Assembly: GCA_017469785.1 (NCBI GenBank)
Contig: JAFUFU010000025.1
Location: 46,413-110,412, forward strand
Direction of reading: 5' to 3'
Length of the DNA: 64,000 nucleotides
Source of the DNA: Treponema sp.
GTDB taxonomy: Bacteria; Spirochaetota; Spirochaetia; Treponematales; Treponemataceae
Made by a program: the position numbers and the translations under genes. Under the pieces are notes generated by a model. The model did not search any database. It saw nothing but the letters and a program-made list of their open reading frames with translations, and was not told where the DNA came from. Below are positions 7,088 to 14,461 of the stretch, one piece after another (position 1 is the stretch's first letter; each line of letters begins with the position of its first letter).

Positions 7088-8713
7088 CTATTTCACGTAA
7101 ATATACATCAACAGGCTTGAATTTGTTTTTCCTGAATCGGAGTTGAAAGAGAGCGTCACAGTATTTCCGTCAATTTCGCCGAATGTTTTGAGGAAGATTC
7201 CATAAGACGGGGCGATTTCTGTAATCGCGTCGTTTTCAAAGATGGTCATTGTCTCGCCGAGATTAGTGATTTCCGTGAGATTGATATTGCGCATGGGGTA
7301 GTCATAGCCGTCTTCTGAGCGTATTGTCTGGGGAGCGTCCTTGTTCCTTGCGCTCAGTTCACCATCGAAGCAAGCCGCGATGAATTCCTGGAACAAGTCA
7401 TCAAAAGTGAATGCGCGGCCTTCGATTGCGCTTACGGCGGCCGCAATGCATTCATTGTTTGCCTTTCCGTTCGACATCATTTCTTTTATGAGAGCCGCTC
7501 CGCCGTATTGACGGGCAAGCCATGCTCCGAAAGCGTAGGCGTTTGAATATGACTGGAGCGATGTTGCCTGTCCCCGGATTCCGGCGTCATAGTAGTGTGA
7601 AAGGAATCTTCTGAGCCTGTTTTTTGGTGTGTATGCGTCCTGAACATTGAGGTATTCCTGCATCATGTCCTCGCAGAGCATGGAAAGCATTTCGTTGAAA
7701 TTCGAGTCGCTTGCCTGTTGATTCATAGCCTTGACGGAAAAGTTAATCATGTGCTGGAATTCATGGGCGATGGTCGAAAGTGTGTATTCAAGATTTTTTG
7801 TTGCCAGATATGAGTCAATGTAGAGATATTTTCCTTCGTTTGAGCTGTCGATTTCTTTTCCGCTTACCGTAAGGCCGTTCTTGAAATAGTCGCGGTTTGA
7901 GAACATTCCGATTACCTTGCCTGAAATGCCGTCATTGTACAGGTCGTACATTACGATGTTCACTTTTGTGCCAGTCTCGCTGAACTCATTCATAGAAGCA
8001 AAGTCGCCCTCTGATGTCACATAAATCAAGTCAGATTCCTTTCCGAAGACCTTGCATACAACCGGATGCATTTTGGCGAATTTCTGCGCGTAAGTTTCAG
8101 CAACTTCTTTTCGCTTGCTCTGGGGAATGTGTTTTTCGTCATCCACAATCCACACATTGCAGATTTCATTTACAGCATAGAGGGTTGCTGATTTTTTTAT
8201 GGAAGAATCTTTATATTCAGAAAGAAACAATGTCTTTTTTGACTCGAAAGGAACTTCCTCGATTCTGTGAGCTTTTCTGGCCGGTTCACTGGCGGCAGCG
8301 CGCGCGCTTGATGCTGAAAAAACCGGAGTGATGTCATCTTCATGGTGGCAGGTAAAAAATTCCTCGTCAGCGTGGGAATGTGTGTCATGCGTGATGTTGC
8401 GCGAAACAACTGCGGCTGAGCGCGCGTTCTGTGAAACGATGTATCTGACGTATTTGCCTGAGATTTCGTTTGAGCTTGTGTTTACCATGGCGTAGTAAAG
8501 ATTTTTTCCTGAAATATCGCCGGAGAGGGTAACAGAGGCGACAGAGGCATCAACCGTATAAATCTCAGAATTTGAGGAAACCGAAAATGACGCTGAATTT
8601 GAGGGAGTGATTGTTGCCGATGAGGAAGAAGGTGACTCGAATGAATCTTCCTCATCGAACTGGCAGGCGACCAAAGAAAACGCCACAAAGCAGACAAAAA
8701 GTAATCTCTTCAT
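7088..8713 (-). CDS. M30-like zinc metalloprotease lipoprotein, paralogue 2
   Basis: The protein has 541 residues with a lipobox-like LVAC near residue 17. It shares with the neighbouring paralogue the N-terminal motif 'SGDISGKNLYYAMVNTS', the zinc site 'TIAHEFQHMINF' (about residue 318) and 'FNEMLSMLCEDMMQEY'. A His-rich patch (HDTHSHADEEFFTCHH, about residues 109-124) is absent from paralogue 1 and might bind metal. The C-terminus is about 60 residues shorter. TAGGAG lies about 10 bases upstream of the start. The tandem layout points to gene duplication. Confidence 0.82.
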   Translation of the reverse strand: MKRLLFVCFVAFSLVACQFDEEDSFESPSSSSATITPSNSASFSVSSNSEIYTVDASVASVTLSGDISGKNLYYAMVNTSSNEISGKYVRYIVSQNARSAAVVSRNITHDTHSHADEEFFTCHHEDDITPVFSASSARAAASEPARKAHRIEEVPFESKKTLFLSEYKDSSIKKSATLYAVNEICNVWIVDDEKHIPQSKRKEVAETYAQKFAKMHPVVCKVFGKESDLIYVTSEGDFASMNEFSETGTKVNIVMYDLYNDGISGKVIGMFSNRDYFKNGLTVSGKEIDSSNEGKYLYIDSYLATKNLEYTLSTIAHEFQHMINFSVKAMNQQASDSNFNEMLSMLCEDMMQEYLNVQDAYTPKNRLRRFLSHYYDAGIRGQATSLQSYSNAYAFGAWLARQYGGAALIKEMMSNGKANNECIAAAVSAIEGRAFTFDDLFQEFIAACFDGELSARNKDAPQTIRSEDGYDYPMRNINLTEITNLGETMTIFENDAITEIAPSYGIFLKTFGEIDGNTVTLSFNSDSGKTNSSLLMYIYVK

Positions 8714-8800
8714 AACAAAATGCTCCTAACCGTGCTTTCGCACAAAATCACTTTTTGACTGACTTATTTATGGAACATTTTGTTTAAGCTTTATGAATAG

Positions 8801-8829
8801 TTACTTAAATTTATGCAAACTATTATAAT
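8801..8829 (+). promoter_or_regulatory. Candidate promoter of the RsmE-like gene
   Basis: TATAAT at 8824-8829 lies 29 bases before the ATG at 8859, with a weak TTACTT 17 bases further upstream. AAGGA before the ATG serves as a ribosome site. This transcript would have a normal leader, unlike many genes in this window. Confidence 0.45.
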
Positions 8830-8858
8830 ATAATTCAAATAAAAATCAAGGACTTGCC

Positions 8859-9597
8859 ATGAATATTTGTCTTTTTACTCACGAAGAAATTAGGAATCCG
8901 CTTCCCAAAAATGATGATCGGGCAAAACACATCATTAAGGTCCTTCATAAAAATACCGGTGATACCTTTGACGCCGGAATCATCGGCTGGGGCTGCAGGA
9001 ACTGCCACGATTACAGAAATTTCCCAATCTGGGGAGATTTTCTTTGATTTTGAGCCGAAGACGGCTGGCAAAAAGCTTTATCCCCTCACGCTCATTATCG
9101 GGTTTCCACGGCCCATCCAGCTCAGGCGGCTTTTGCGGGATGTCGCGGGGCTGGGTGCTCAGAAGGTAATTCTATGCGCTACCGATTTGACAGAAAAATC
9201 CTATCTTGATTCAAACGTGGTCGCAGACGGAAGCGCATATAAAATGCTTTTGGACGGAACTGCTCAGGCTGCCAGCACCCATGTTCCCGTTCTGGAAGTG
9301 GCAAAATCGCTGGACGAGCTTCTAAAGTCCGCAAATTTAGCCTGGGAAAACAGCTCAAAAATTGCCCTTGATAATCGGCGAGCTTCTTCGTCACTGCATG
9401 ATTTTCTGGCCCACGAGTCGGCTCATTCGGTGATTGCGGCCATCGGAAGCGAGCGGGGGTGGACTGAGCGGGAGAGGGATTTACTTGAGTCCGCGGGATT
9501 TTCCCTCTGCTCCATGGGAACACGAATCCTTCGCACCGAGACTGCCGCAACGGTTGCAAGCTCAATCATTCTTGACGCGATGGGCTTTCTTCAATAG
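8859..9597 (+). pseudogene. RsmE-family rRNA methyltransferase, frameshifted
   Basis: Two overlapping frames together make one RsmE-like protein of about 246 residues, the usual family length. Frame one gives 'MNICLFTHEEIRNPL...DTFDAGIIG'; the other continues 'GAAGTATITEI' to the knot-type C-terminus 'IGSERGWTERERDLLESAG...MGTRILRTETA', which binds SAM in the SPOUT fold. The shift lies near 8982-8992 in GGCTGGGGCT; removing one base restores one frame. The family methylates U1498 of 16S rRNA. An intact RsmE gene lies at 17166, so this copy may be a divergent paralogue, decaying or carrying a sequencing error. Confidence 0.8.
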
Positions 9598-9642
9598 AAT
9601 ATTTATCAGTTTTACAAGTATCCTTAATGGTCGATTAGCTCA

Positions 9643-9717
9643 TAGGGAGCGACCCGTCAGGGGCAAAACCTGCGAGGCAGGTTTTGAGCGATTCTCGGAA
9701 AAATCTATGATTTTTTC
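9643..9717. repeat. Palindromic insert in the outer D-arm
   Basis: About 75 bases separate GCTCA from GTGGTAGAG of the outer tRNA relic. The insert holds a perfect 9-bp stem, AAAACCTGC (9665-9673) with GCAGGTTTT (9677-9685) around GAG. Its GGGAGCGACC...CAGGG portion resembles the repeat at 35705-35720, so it may belong to the same repeat family. Confidence 0.6.
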
Positions 9718-9726
9718 GTGGTAGAG

Positions 9727-9944
9727 TATTTTTGGTGGTCAATTAACTCAGTGGTAGAGTGTGTGGTTTACGATGATTGTGTGTTTTTAATGGTCGATTA
9801 GCTCAGTGGTAGAGCGCTACCTTCACACGGTAGATGTCACTAGTTCGATCCTAGTATCGACCATTAAAAACATCCTATAAAGGTAAAGCCACTTTCACAC
9901 GGTAGAAGTCACTGGTTCGAACCCAGTATTGACCACCAAAAATA
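9727..9944. repeat. Middle split tRNA-Val-like palindrome
   Basis: TATTTTTGGTGGTCAAT (9727-9743) is the perfect inverse of 9928-9944. The 5' half carries an acceptor strand GGTCAAT, TA, and an intact D-arm (ACTC-AGTGGTA-GAGT). The 3' half carries TTTCACACGGTAG (anticodon loop and stem), then a full T-arm ACTGG-TTCGAAC-CCAGT and ATTGACC. The two halves are separated at the anticodon-stem region by the inner tRNA unit, so the middle copy cannot form a normal tRNA without removal of the insert. Confidence 0.8.
9792..9863 (+). tRNA. tRNA-Val(CAC)
   Basis: This is a complete 72-nt cloverleaf. The acceptor GGTCGAT pairs perfectly with ATCGACC, the discriminator is A, the D-arm is GCTC-AGTGGTA-GAGC, the anticodon stem CTACC pairs with GGTAG, the loop is TTCACAC (anticodon CAC, reading GUG), and the T-arm is ACTAG-TTCGATC-CTAGT. 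CCA is not encoded. The flanks GTTTTTAAT (9783-9791) and ATTAAAAAC (9863-9871) extend the acceptor helix by nine pairs, which is unusual for a tRNA precursor. Confidence 0.93.
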
Positions 9945-10020
9945 TTTGCGCTCCCGCGGTTCGATCCTAGTATCGACCATTAAGGATATTTTTTTGTCTT
10001 TCAGCATTTTTCTATTTAAA

Positions 10021-10049
10021 ATAAAAAACCGCCCTCGATTGAGAGCGGT
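10021..10049 (-). terminator. flaB terminator
   Basis: ACCGCTCTC and GAGGGCGGT (read on the minus strand, 10049 to 10028) form a nine-pair stem with one G-T type mismatch around AATC, followed by TTTTTTAT. It lies 28 bases past the flaB stop and is a strong intrinsic terminator. Confidence 0.9.
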
Positions 10050-10076
10050 ATCTGCTGTTTTATGCAGCTATTAGGC

Positions 10077-10937
10077 TTATCGGAGCAAGCTCAAGACTGA
10101 CTGTGACTGCTGGTTTGCCTGAGCAATCATAGCTGTTCCTGCCTGCTGGAGGACCTGGTTCTTTGTGAAGTCTACCATTTCCTTAGCCATATCAGTATCA
10201 CGGATGCGTGACTCAGAAGCCTGGAGGTTCTCAGCACCGATGTCGAGTCCGACTACTGTCTTCTCGAGGCGGTTCTGGTAAGCACCGAGGTCTGCACGCT
10301 GCTTGTTAATCTTTTTGAGAGCTTCGTCCAAAGTTCCGATTGCGCGGTTAGCTGAATCAGGATCTTCGAGAGACATAATCTCTTCGTTTCCAACGTTGCG
10401 GAGTCCGAGAGCACCAGCTGTCATTGTACCGATGTAAGCCTGGATGCGCTGATCCATGTTAGCGCCAACGTGGAACCACATAGAAGCTGTAACAGAGTTT
10501 TCGCCTGTTGAGCGAGCGAAACGACCAGTCAAGAGGTTCATGCCGTTGAACTGAGCCTGTGAAGCGATTCGGTCAACCTCAGCGATGAGAGCTGAAACTT
10601 CAACCTGAATCTGCATGCGGTCTTCATCGGTATAGATACCGTTTGATGACTGAACTGCGAGTTCGCGGATTCGCTGAACGATGTCAGTTGTCTCCTGAAG
10701 GTATCCTTCAGTTGTCTGGATGAACGAAATTGCGTTCTGAGCGTTCTCAGAAGCTTTGTTCATACCGCGAATCTGTGCGCGCATTTTCTCAGATACTGCA
10801 AGGCCTGAAGCATCATCGCCAGCACGGTTGATTTTCATACCAGATGAAAGTTTTTCCATGTTTTTGGTGTTGCTCAACTCTGTAAGACCTGTTGAACGCT
10901 GTGCAAACATCGCACTCATGTTGTGATTAATAACCAT
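10077..10937 (-). CDS. flaB: Periplasmic flagellar core flagellin FlaB
   Basis: The protein has 286 residues, the usual length of spirochaete core flagellins. The N-terminal D0/D1 helix '[14 protein letters not shown]' and '[19 protein letters not shown]', and the C-terminal '[20 protein letters not shown]', are diagnostic. There is no signal peptide, as expected for export by the flagellar type III system. It builds the core of the periplasmic filament. AAGGAG lies 8 bases before the ATG. It stands alone with its own terminator and a leader of about 100 bases. Confidence 0.98.
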   Translation of the reverse strand: MVINHNMSAMFAQRSTGLTELSNTKNMEKLSSGMKINRAGDDASGLAVSEKMRAQIRGMNKASENAQNAISFIQTTEGYLQETTDIVQRIRELAVQSSNGIYTDEDRMQIQVEVSALIAEVDRIASQAQFNGMNLLTGRFARSTGENSVTASMWFHVGANMDQRIQAYIGTMTAGALGLRNVGNEEIMSLEDPDSANRAIGTLDEALKKINKQRADLGAYQNRLEKTVVGLDIGAENLQASESRIRDTDMAKEMVDFTKNQVLQQAGTAMIAQANQQSQSVLSLLR

Positions 10938-10974
10938 AGTTTTATCTCCTTATACTAACTACCTGGTTTTAACG

Positions 10975-10999
10975 ACAGGTCTTCAGATTTGAAACCTGT
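10975..10999 (-). promoter_or_regulatory. Hairpin in the flaB leader
   Basis: ACAGGT (10975-10980) and ACCTGT (10994-10999), with inner TTCA/TTGAA pairs, form a stem-loop about 20 bases upstream of the flaB ribosome site. It could modulate translation or mRNA stability. Flagellin leaders in other bacteria are CsrA targets; binding here is only a guess. Confidence 0.4.
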
Positions 11000-11043
11000 T
11001 GCCTGTTCTGGGCGCCCACCCACCGGGTTTTTGTGCCCCACAG

Positions 11044-11070
11044 TTATAGTTTCGGAGTTTGAAAAATTTA
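11044..11070 (-). promoter_or_regulatory. Candidate flaB promoter
   Basis: On the minus strand TAAA (11070-11067), 15 bases, then AACTATAA (ending 11044) resembles a sigma-28 promoter with a partly matching -10 (5 of 8 against GCCGATAA). CTATAA could instead be a sigma-70 -10. Transcription would start near 11037, giving a leader of about 100 bases. Confidence 0.35.
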
Positions 11071-11112
11071 CTTAAGTGAATTTTTAATTTTTTTTGATTT
11101 TTTTTATTTTTC

Positions 11113-11192
11113 TGGGGGGGGAAGTCTCCCCCTACGCGCCCATTTCATTGGTCGCTACCCTCTCTACGGGGGCTAGCCCCCGTAACGCCCCC
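11113..11192. repeat. G/C-tract palindromic repeat
   Basis: Between the flaB promoter and the acetyltransferase gene lie GGGGG...AAGTCTCCCCC (a short dyad at about 11114-11132) and a perfect 18-bp palindrome ACGGGGGCTAGCCCCCGT (11166-11183), followed by CGCCCCC. The composition is far from that of neighbouring genes. It looks like a dispersed palindromic repeat; no coding sequence is present. Confidence 0.6.
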
Positions 11193-11209
11193 TTCGATAT
11201 AATGACCTT

Positions 11210-11881
11210 ATGATTATTTGTCCTGCACAGCCTTTTGATATTTTCTCTATTATGAACATTGAGCGTCAGTCTTTTATCCCTGCCATACAGGAAAAAAAGC
11301 GGGTTTTTGAAAAAAGGCTCAAACTCATTCCCGAAGGATTCCTCGTGCTCGCTGATTCCAGTGAGGAAGTGGTCAAGAAAAACAAAGTCGCCCTGGTTTG
11401 TGGCTATCTCTGTGCCGAGCGCTGGGATTCCCTGCCGGATTTTTCTGTCCTGGAAGGCTTGGGCGAAAAAGAGCGTAAATCTGCCCTTAAAAAGCTGGAA
11501 AAACGCTTTGAGCTGGGGCATAATCCCTTCCACACCCACAAAACAAATGGCTCAATTCTCTATATAAGCTCATTTGCGCTTTTAAAAGACTACCGGGGCA
11601 AGGGCTTGGGCGAGAAATTCTTCATGAATTCAGTGGCGGCCCTCTGCTCGTCTCTGGGCGGAATCAAAAAAGTCCTGCTTCTCGTAGATTCTGAATGGAA
11701 AAACGCACTGAAAATCTACGAAAAGTGCGGATTCAAGACAATCGGCAGCCTGGAAAAATTCTTCCCCACGATTCAAAAAAAAGAATTCGCTGACGGGCTT
11801 GTCATGGTGGCGGAAGCTGATTCCTTCAAAAACATTGAATTCTCTTCTAATTCAAATGATTTGGGCGGAATCCAAATTTAG
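11210..11881 (+). CDS. GNAT-family N-acetyltransferase
   Basis: The protein has 223 residues. The GNAT acetyl-CoA site is seen as 'LLKDYRGKGLGEKFF' (Q/RxxGxG/A type, about residues 125-140), followed by 'VDSEWKNALKIYEKCGFKTIG', the usual beta-bulge and C-terminal motif. The N-terminus 'MIICPAQPFDIFSIMNIERQSF' fits the substrate-binding half. Substrate is unknown. TATAAT (11198-11203) lies six bases before the ATG with no Shine-Dalgarno, so the mRNA is probably leaderless. No clear -35 is visible, because that region is the palindromic repeat. Confidence 0.85.
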   Translation: MIICPAQPFDIFSIMNIERQSFIPAIQEKKRVFEKRLKLIPEGFLVLADSSEEVVKKNKVALVCGYLCAERWDSLPDFSVLEGLGEKERKSALKKLEKRFELGHNPFHTHKTNGSILYISSFALLKDYRGKGLGEKFFMNSVAALCSSLGGIKKVLLLVDSEWKNALKIYEKCGFKTIGSLEKFFPTIQKKEFADGLVMVAEADSFKNIEFSSNSNDLGGIQI

Positions 11882-11901
11882 ACGCGGATTAACGCAGATA
11901 A

Positions 11902-11930
11902 TTGCTAATTGTCTGTCGCTTATTTATAAT
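11902..11930 (+). promoter_or_regulatory. Promoter of the GH43 gene
   Basis: TTGCTA (11902-11907), a 17-bp spacer and TATAAT (11925-11930) form a good sigma-70 promoter. The ATG begins seven bases after the -10, so transcription would start at or next to the start codon. Confidence 0.7.
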
Positions 11931-11937
11931 TTTGCCT

Positions 11938-13458
11938 ATGAATTATAAAAATCCGATTTTGCTTTGCGATTATTCTGACCCGGATGTGATTCGTGTTGAG
12001 GATGATTTTTATCTTACGGCCTCCAGTTTCAATTTTGTTCCGGGGCTTCCTGTCTTGCACTCCCGCGATTTGATTCATTGGAATCTTATAAACTATGCCT
12101 GCAAATCGATTCCTCTGCCCGGATATGAAAAAGTGCAGAACGCAAAGGGCTTGTGGGCGCCTTCAATCCGCTTTCACGAGGGATTTTTCTATATTTTCGT
12201 CGCAACTCCCGACGAGGGCATTTTCTTTACAAAAGCGAGCGATCCTTACGGAGAATGGAGCGGATTACAGTGTGTATGGAGCGGAAAGGGCTTTGAAGAC
12301 CCCTGTCCCTTGTGGGAAAAAGACGAGAGAGGCATAGAGCATCTTTTTGTCGTCCACGCCTATGTAAAAAGCCGTATAGGATTCAATTCAAAACTCGGTC
12401 TTTTGGAGCTTGATACAAAAACTTTCAAGGCAGTCAGCGAAGATAAAATCATTTTTGACGGAATGAAAACCCAGCCAACGATTGAAGGCCCCAAATTCTA
12501 CAAAAGAAATGGATTTTACTATATTTTCGCCCCGGCTGGAGGAGTCACCACCGGCTGGCAGACAGTTTTGCGCTCAAAAAGAATCGACGGTGACTATGAA
12601 GAAAAAATCGTGCTGGCACAAGGAAAAGCCCGGACAAACGGCCCTCATCAGGGCGGCTGGGTTACGACGGCAAGCGGTCAGGACTGGTTTATTCACTTTC
12701 AGGATGCGGGAATTTTCGGCAGGATTACCCACTTACAGCCGATGAAATGGGTTGGTGACTGGCCGGTTATGGGAAGTGCAGTCAAGCTGAATGAGGAAAA
12801 AGCACTTTTTGTTGTCGGTGAGCCTGTGGATAAATGGAAGTGCCCGGAAGTCTCTGTCGATGAAAACAGACGCGGATTGACGCAGGGTAAAGCGGATGTG
12901 CCGCAGGAATGGGGCAGAAATGGAAAAAATCCGCCAGTGTCTGACTTTCAAACCAGTGCCAATGTTGAAAAAAATGCCGGCACTGTCGCTACAACAGACA
13001 AATCTCTCTGGCTTACGCCCTCTGTATGCACGAAAAAGATTGATTCAAAAAAATTCGCTTACGAAAAAGAAATCCCTCTGGGCGGCGTTTGGCGTGAAAA
13101 GGAAAGGCGGGGAATCATATTTTTGGGAAACGAATACGCCGCCCTGCAAGTCGAAAAATCTGGCGAGAATGAATTTAAATTCTCTTATATCGAGTCCAGC
13201 GGAAGCGAGAGCGGGGATGATGAACGAAAGGAAAGCGTGATTTGGCGCGAGAAGATTTTTGTGACAAGCGATTCACATAAAAACACGGAAAAATCTGTTC
13301 TACTCAAAATGAAATTCAAGTCTGCCCGGGACGGAAAATCGGGAACAGTTTGCTTTTTTGTGAAAATCAGTGGTTTTGATAAAAAAGTCTCGTTCAAGTC
13401 AAAGCCGTTTCAGACCGTGAACGCGCATTGGGTCGGCGGACGATACGGCTTTTTTTGA
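11938..13458 (+). CDS. Glycoside hydrolase family 43 (beta-xylosidase/arabinosidase type)
   Basis: The protein has 506 residues. The GH43 five-bladed propeller opens with 'NPILLCDYSDPDVIRV', which holds the catalytic base Asp; 'GFEDPCPLW' and 'TIEGPKFYKRNGFYYIFAP' carry the pKa-tuning Asp and the acid Glu. The C-terminal 170 residues are a beta-sandwich like GH43_C2. There is no signal peptide, so it acts on imported xylo- or arabino-oligosaccharides. The ATG at 11938 is preferred over one 12 codons upstream, which overlaps the promoter. There is no Shine-Dalgarno. Confidence 0.9.
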   Translation: MNYKNPILLCDYSDPDVIRVEDDFYLTASSFNFVPGLPVLHSRDLIHWNLINYACKSIPLPGYEKVQNAKGLWAPSIRFHEGFFYIFVATPDEGIFFTKASDPYGEWSGLQCVWSGKGFEDPCPLWEKDERGIEHLFVVHAYVKSRIGFNSKLGLLELDTKTFKAVSEDKIIFDGMKTQPTIEGPKFYKRNGFYYIFAPAGGVTTGWQTVLRSKRIDGDYEEKIVLAQGKARTNGPHQGGWVTTASGQDWFIHFQDAGIFGRITHLQPMKWVGDWPVMGSAVKLNEEKALFVVGEPVDKWKCPEVSVDENRRGLTQGKADVPQEWGRNGKNPPVSDFQTSANVEKNAGTVATTDKSLWLTPSVCTKKIDSKKFAYEKEIPLGGVWREKERRGIIFLGNEYAALQVEKSGENEFKFSYIESSGSESGDDERKESVIWREKIFVTSDSHKNTEKSVLLKMKFKSARDGKSGTVCFFVKISGFDKKVSFKSKPFQTVNAHWVGGRYGFF

Positions 13459-13468
13459 TTTTGAACTG

Positions 13469-14461
13469 TTATTGAGCCTTTTGAGCGTGTTTCTTCAATA
13501 GATAGCCTGCAATCGCAACACCGACTCCGCCAAGAATCATGAGAAAGCATAGAATCTGTCCGGTGGAGATATTCAGAAGGCTTGTGTTCATGTAGAGCGG
13601 AGCGTTCGTGTCAGCCGCGATTCTGTAGCCGATGTCTGCGTCAGGCTCGCGGAAATATTCGATGAAGAATCTGAAAAATCCGTATCCGCCTGTGTAAATC
13701 GCGCCTGAGAAACCGTCGAAGGGCTTATTTTTGTGCAGGAACCATATAATCGAGAATAGAATCAGGCCTTCAAAGAGGGCTTCGTAAAGCTGGCTCGGAT
13801 GCCGGGGAAGATTCACAAGGTTTGTGGTGACTTCCATGCCGATTTTGTCCATGAAATCCTGAACCCATCCGTTTGAGACTGAAAATTTTTCGGCATGGGG
13901 AAAGATGATACCCCAGGGGACCGTGGTGATTCTGCCGTAAAGCTCACCGTTCATGAAATTTCCGATGCGACCGAAAGTGTAGCCCAGCGGAATTGCCGTG
14001 ACCATTGCGTCGGCCCATTTGAAGAAGGGAACTTTGTGCCGGAAACACCAGAAAATCATTCCGAGAAGCCCCCCTATGAAGCCGCCGTGGTAGCTCATTC
14101 CTGCAAGGCCCGTGAACCTTCCGTTCTGGAATGGCCAGAAAATGAGCCATGGTTTTTTGAGATAAATTCCTGAAGTGTCATAGACGAGCGTAGAAAAAAC
14201 ACGGGCTCCAATCAGCAGGAAGACAATTCCTGTGGCTATGAAGCTGAAAATGTCGTCTTCCGTTGCCTTGCGCATTGTGCCGTCAGCGTTTACTGAATCC
14301 AACGCACCTTCGCGCAGAAGTTTTTTGAGGACAAAAAATGCCGTTCCAAAGGCAAAAATGTACATGAGTCCGTACCAGCGTAAAAGGCTCAGAAAGGGGA
14401 GCCCGGGGAAAATTTCTGGATGAATCCATGATGGATAGGTGATATACAATGGAAAAATCAT
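13469..14461 (-). CDS. lgt: Prolipoprotein diacylglyceryl transferase
   Basis: The protein has 330 residues with about seven membrane segments. The Lgt signature 'RIGNFMNGELYGR' (about residue 165-178) and 'MSYHGGFIGG' (the essential His) are present. It transfers diacylglycerol to the lipobox Cys of prolipoproteins in the inner membrane, which fits the many lipoproteins encoded nearby. It is longer than E. coli Lgt mainly by loops. The start overlaps the stop of the upstream MinD-like gene (ATGA), so it is translationally coupled to it. Confidence 0.96.
   Translation of the reverse strand: MIFPLYITYPSWIHPEIFPGLPFLSLLRWYGLMYIFAFGTAFFVLKKLLREGALDSVNADGTMRKATEDDIFSFIATGIVFLLIGARVFSTLVYDTSGIYLKKPWLIFWPFQNGRFTGLAGMSYHGGFIGGLLGMIFWCFRHKVPFFKWADAMVTAIPLGYTFGRIGNFMNGELYGRITTVPWGIIFPHAEKFSVSNGWVQDFMDKIGMEVTTNLVNLPRHPSQLYEALFEGLILFSIIWFLHKNKPFDGFSGAIYTGGYGFFRFFIEYFREPDADIGYRIAADTNAPLYMNTSLLNISTGQILCFLMILGGVGVAIAGYLLKKHAQKAQ

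Larger units (their letters stand above)
9619..9988. repeat. Outer split tRNA-Val-like palindrome
   Basis: TATCCTTAATGGTCGAT (9619-9635) is the perfect 17-bp inverse of 9972-9988. The inner seven bases of each arm are a tRNA-Val acceptor stem. Between them survive the 5' part of a D-arm (GCTCA, 9638-9642), its other part (GTGGTAGAG, 9718-9726) and TTCGATCCTAG of a T-arm (9960-9970). The D-arm is split by a palindromic insert and the body by the middle tRNA-like unit. A T-run follows 9988, so the end may also terminate transcription. Confidence 0.8.

Noticed and set aside
9727-9944. Reading the middle and outer tRNA-like units as functional tRNA genes
   Set aside because: Their halves are separated by other units at the anticodon or D-arm, and the outer T-stem is degenerate, so neither can fold as encoded.
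9619-9988. An integrative element attachment site at tRNA-Val
   Set aside because: No integrase gene or direct repeat of the tRNA 3' end is present; the repeats are inverted and enclose only tRNA-like sequence.
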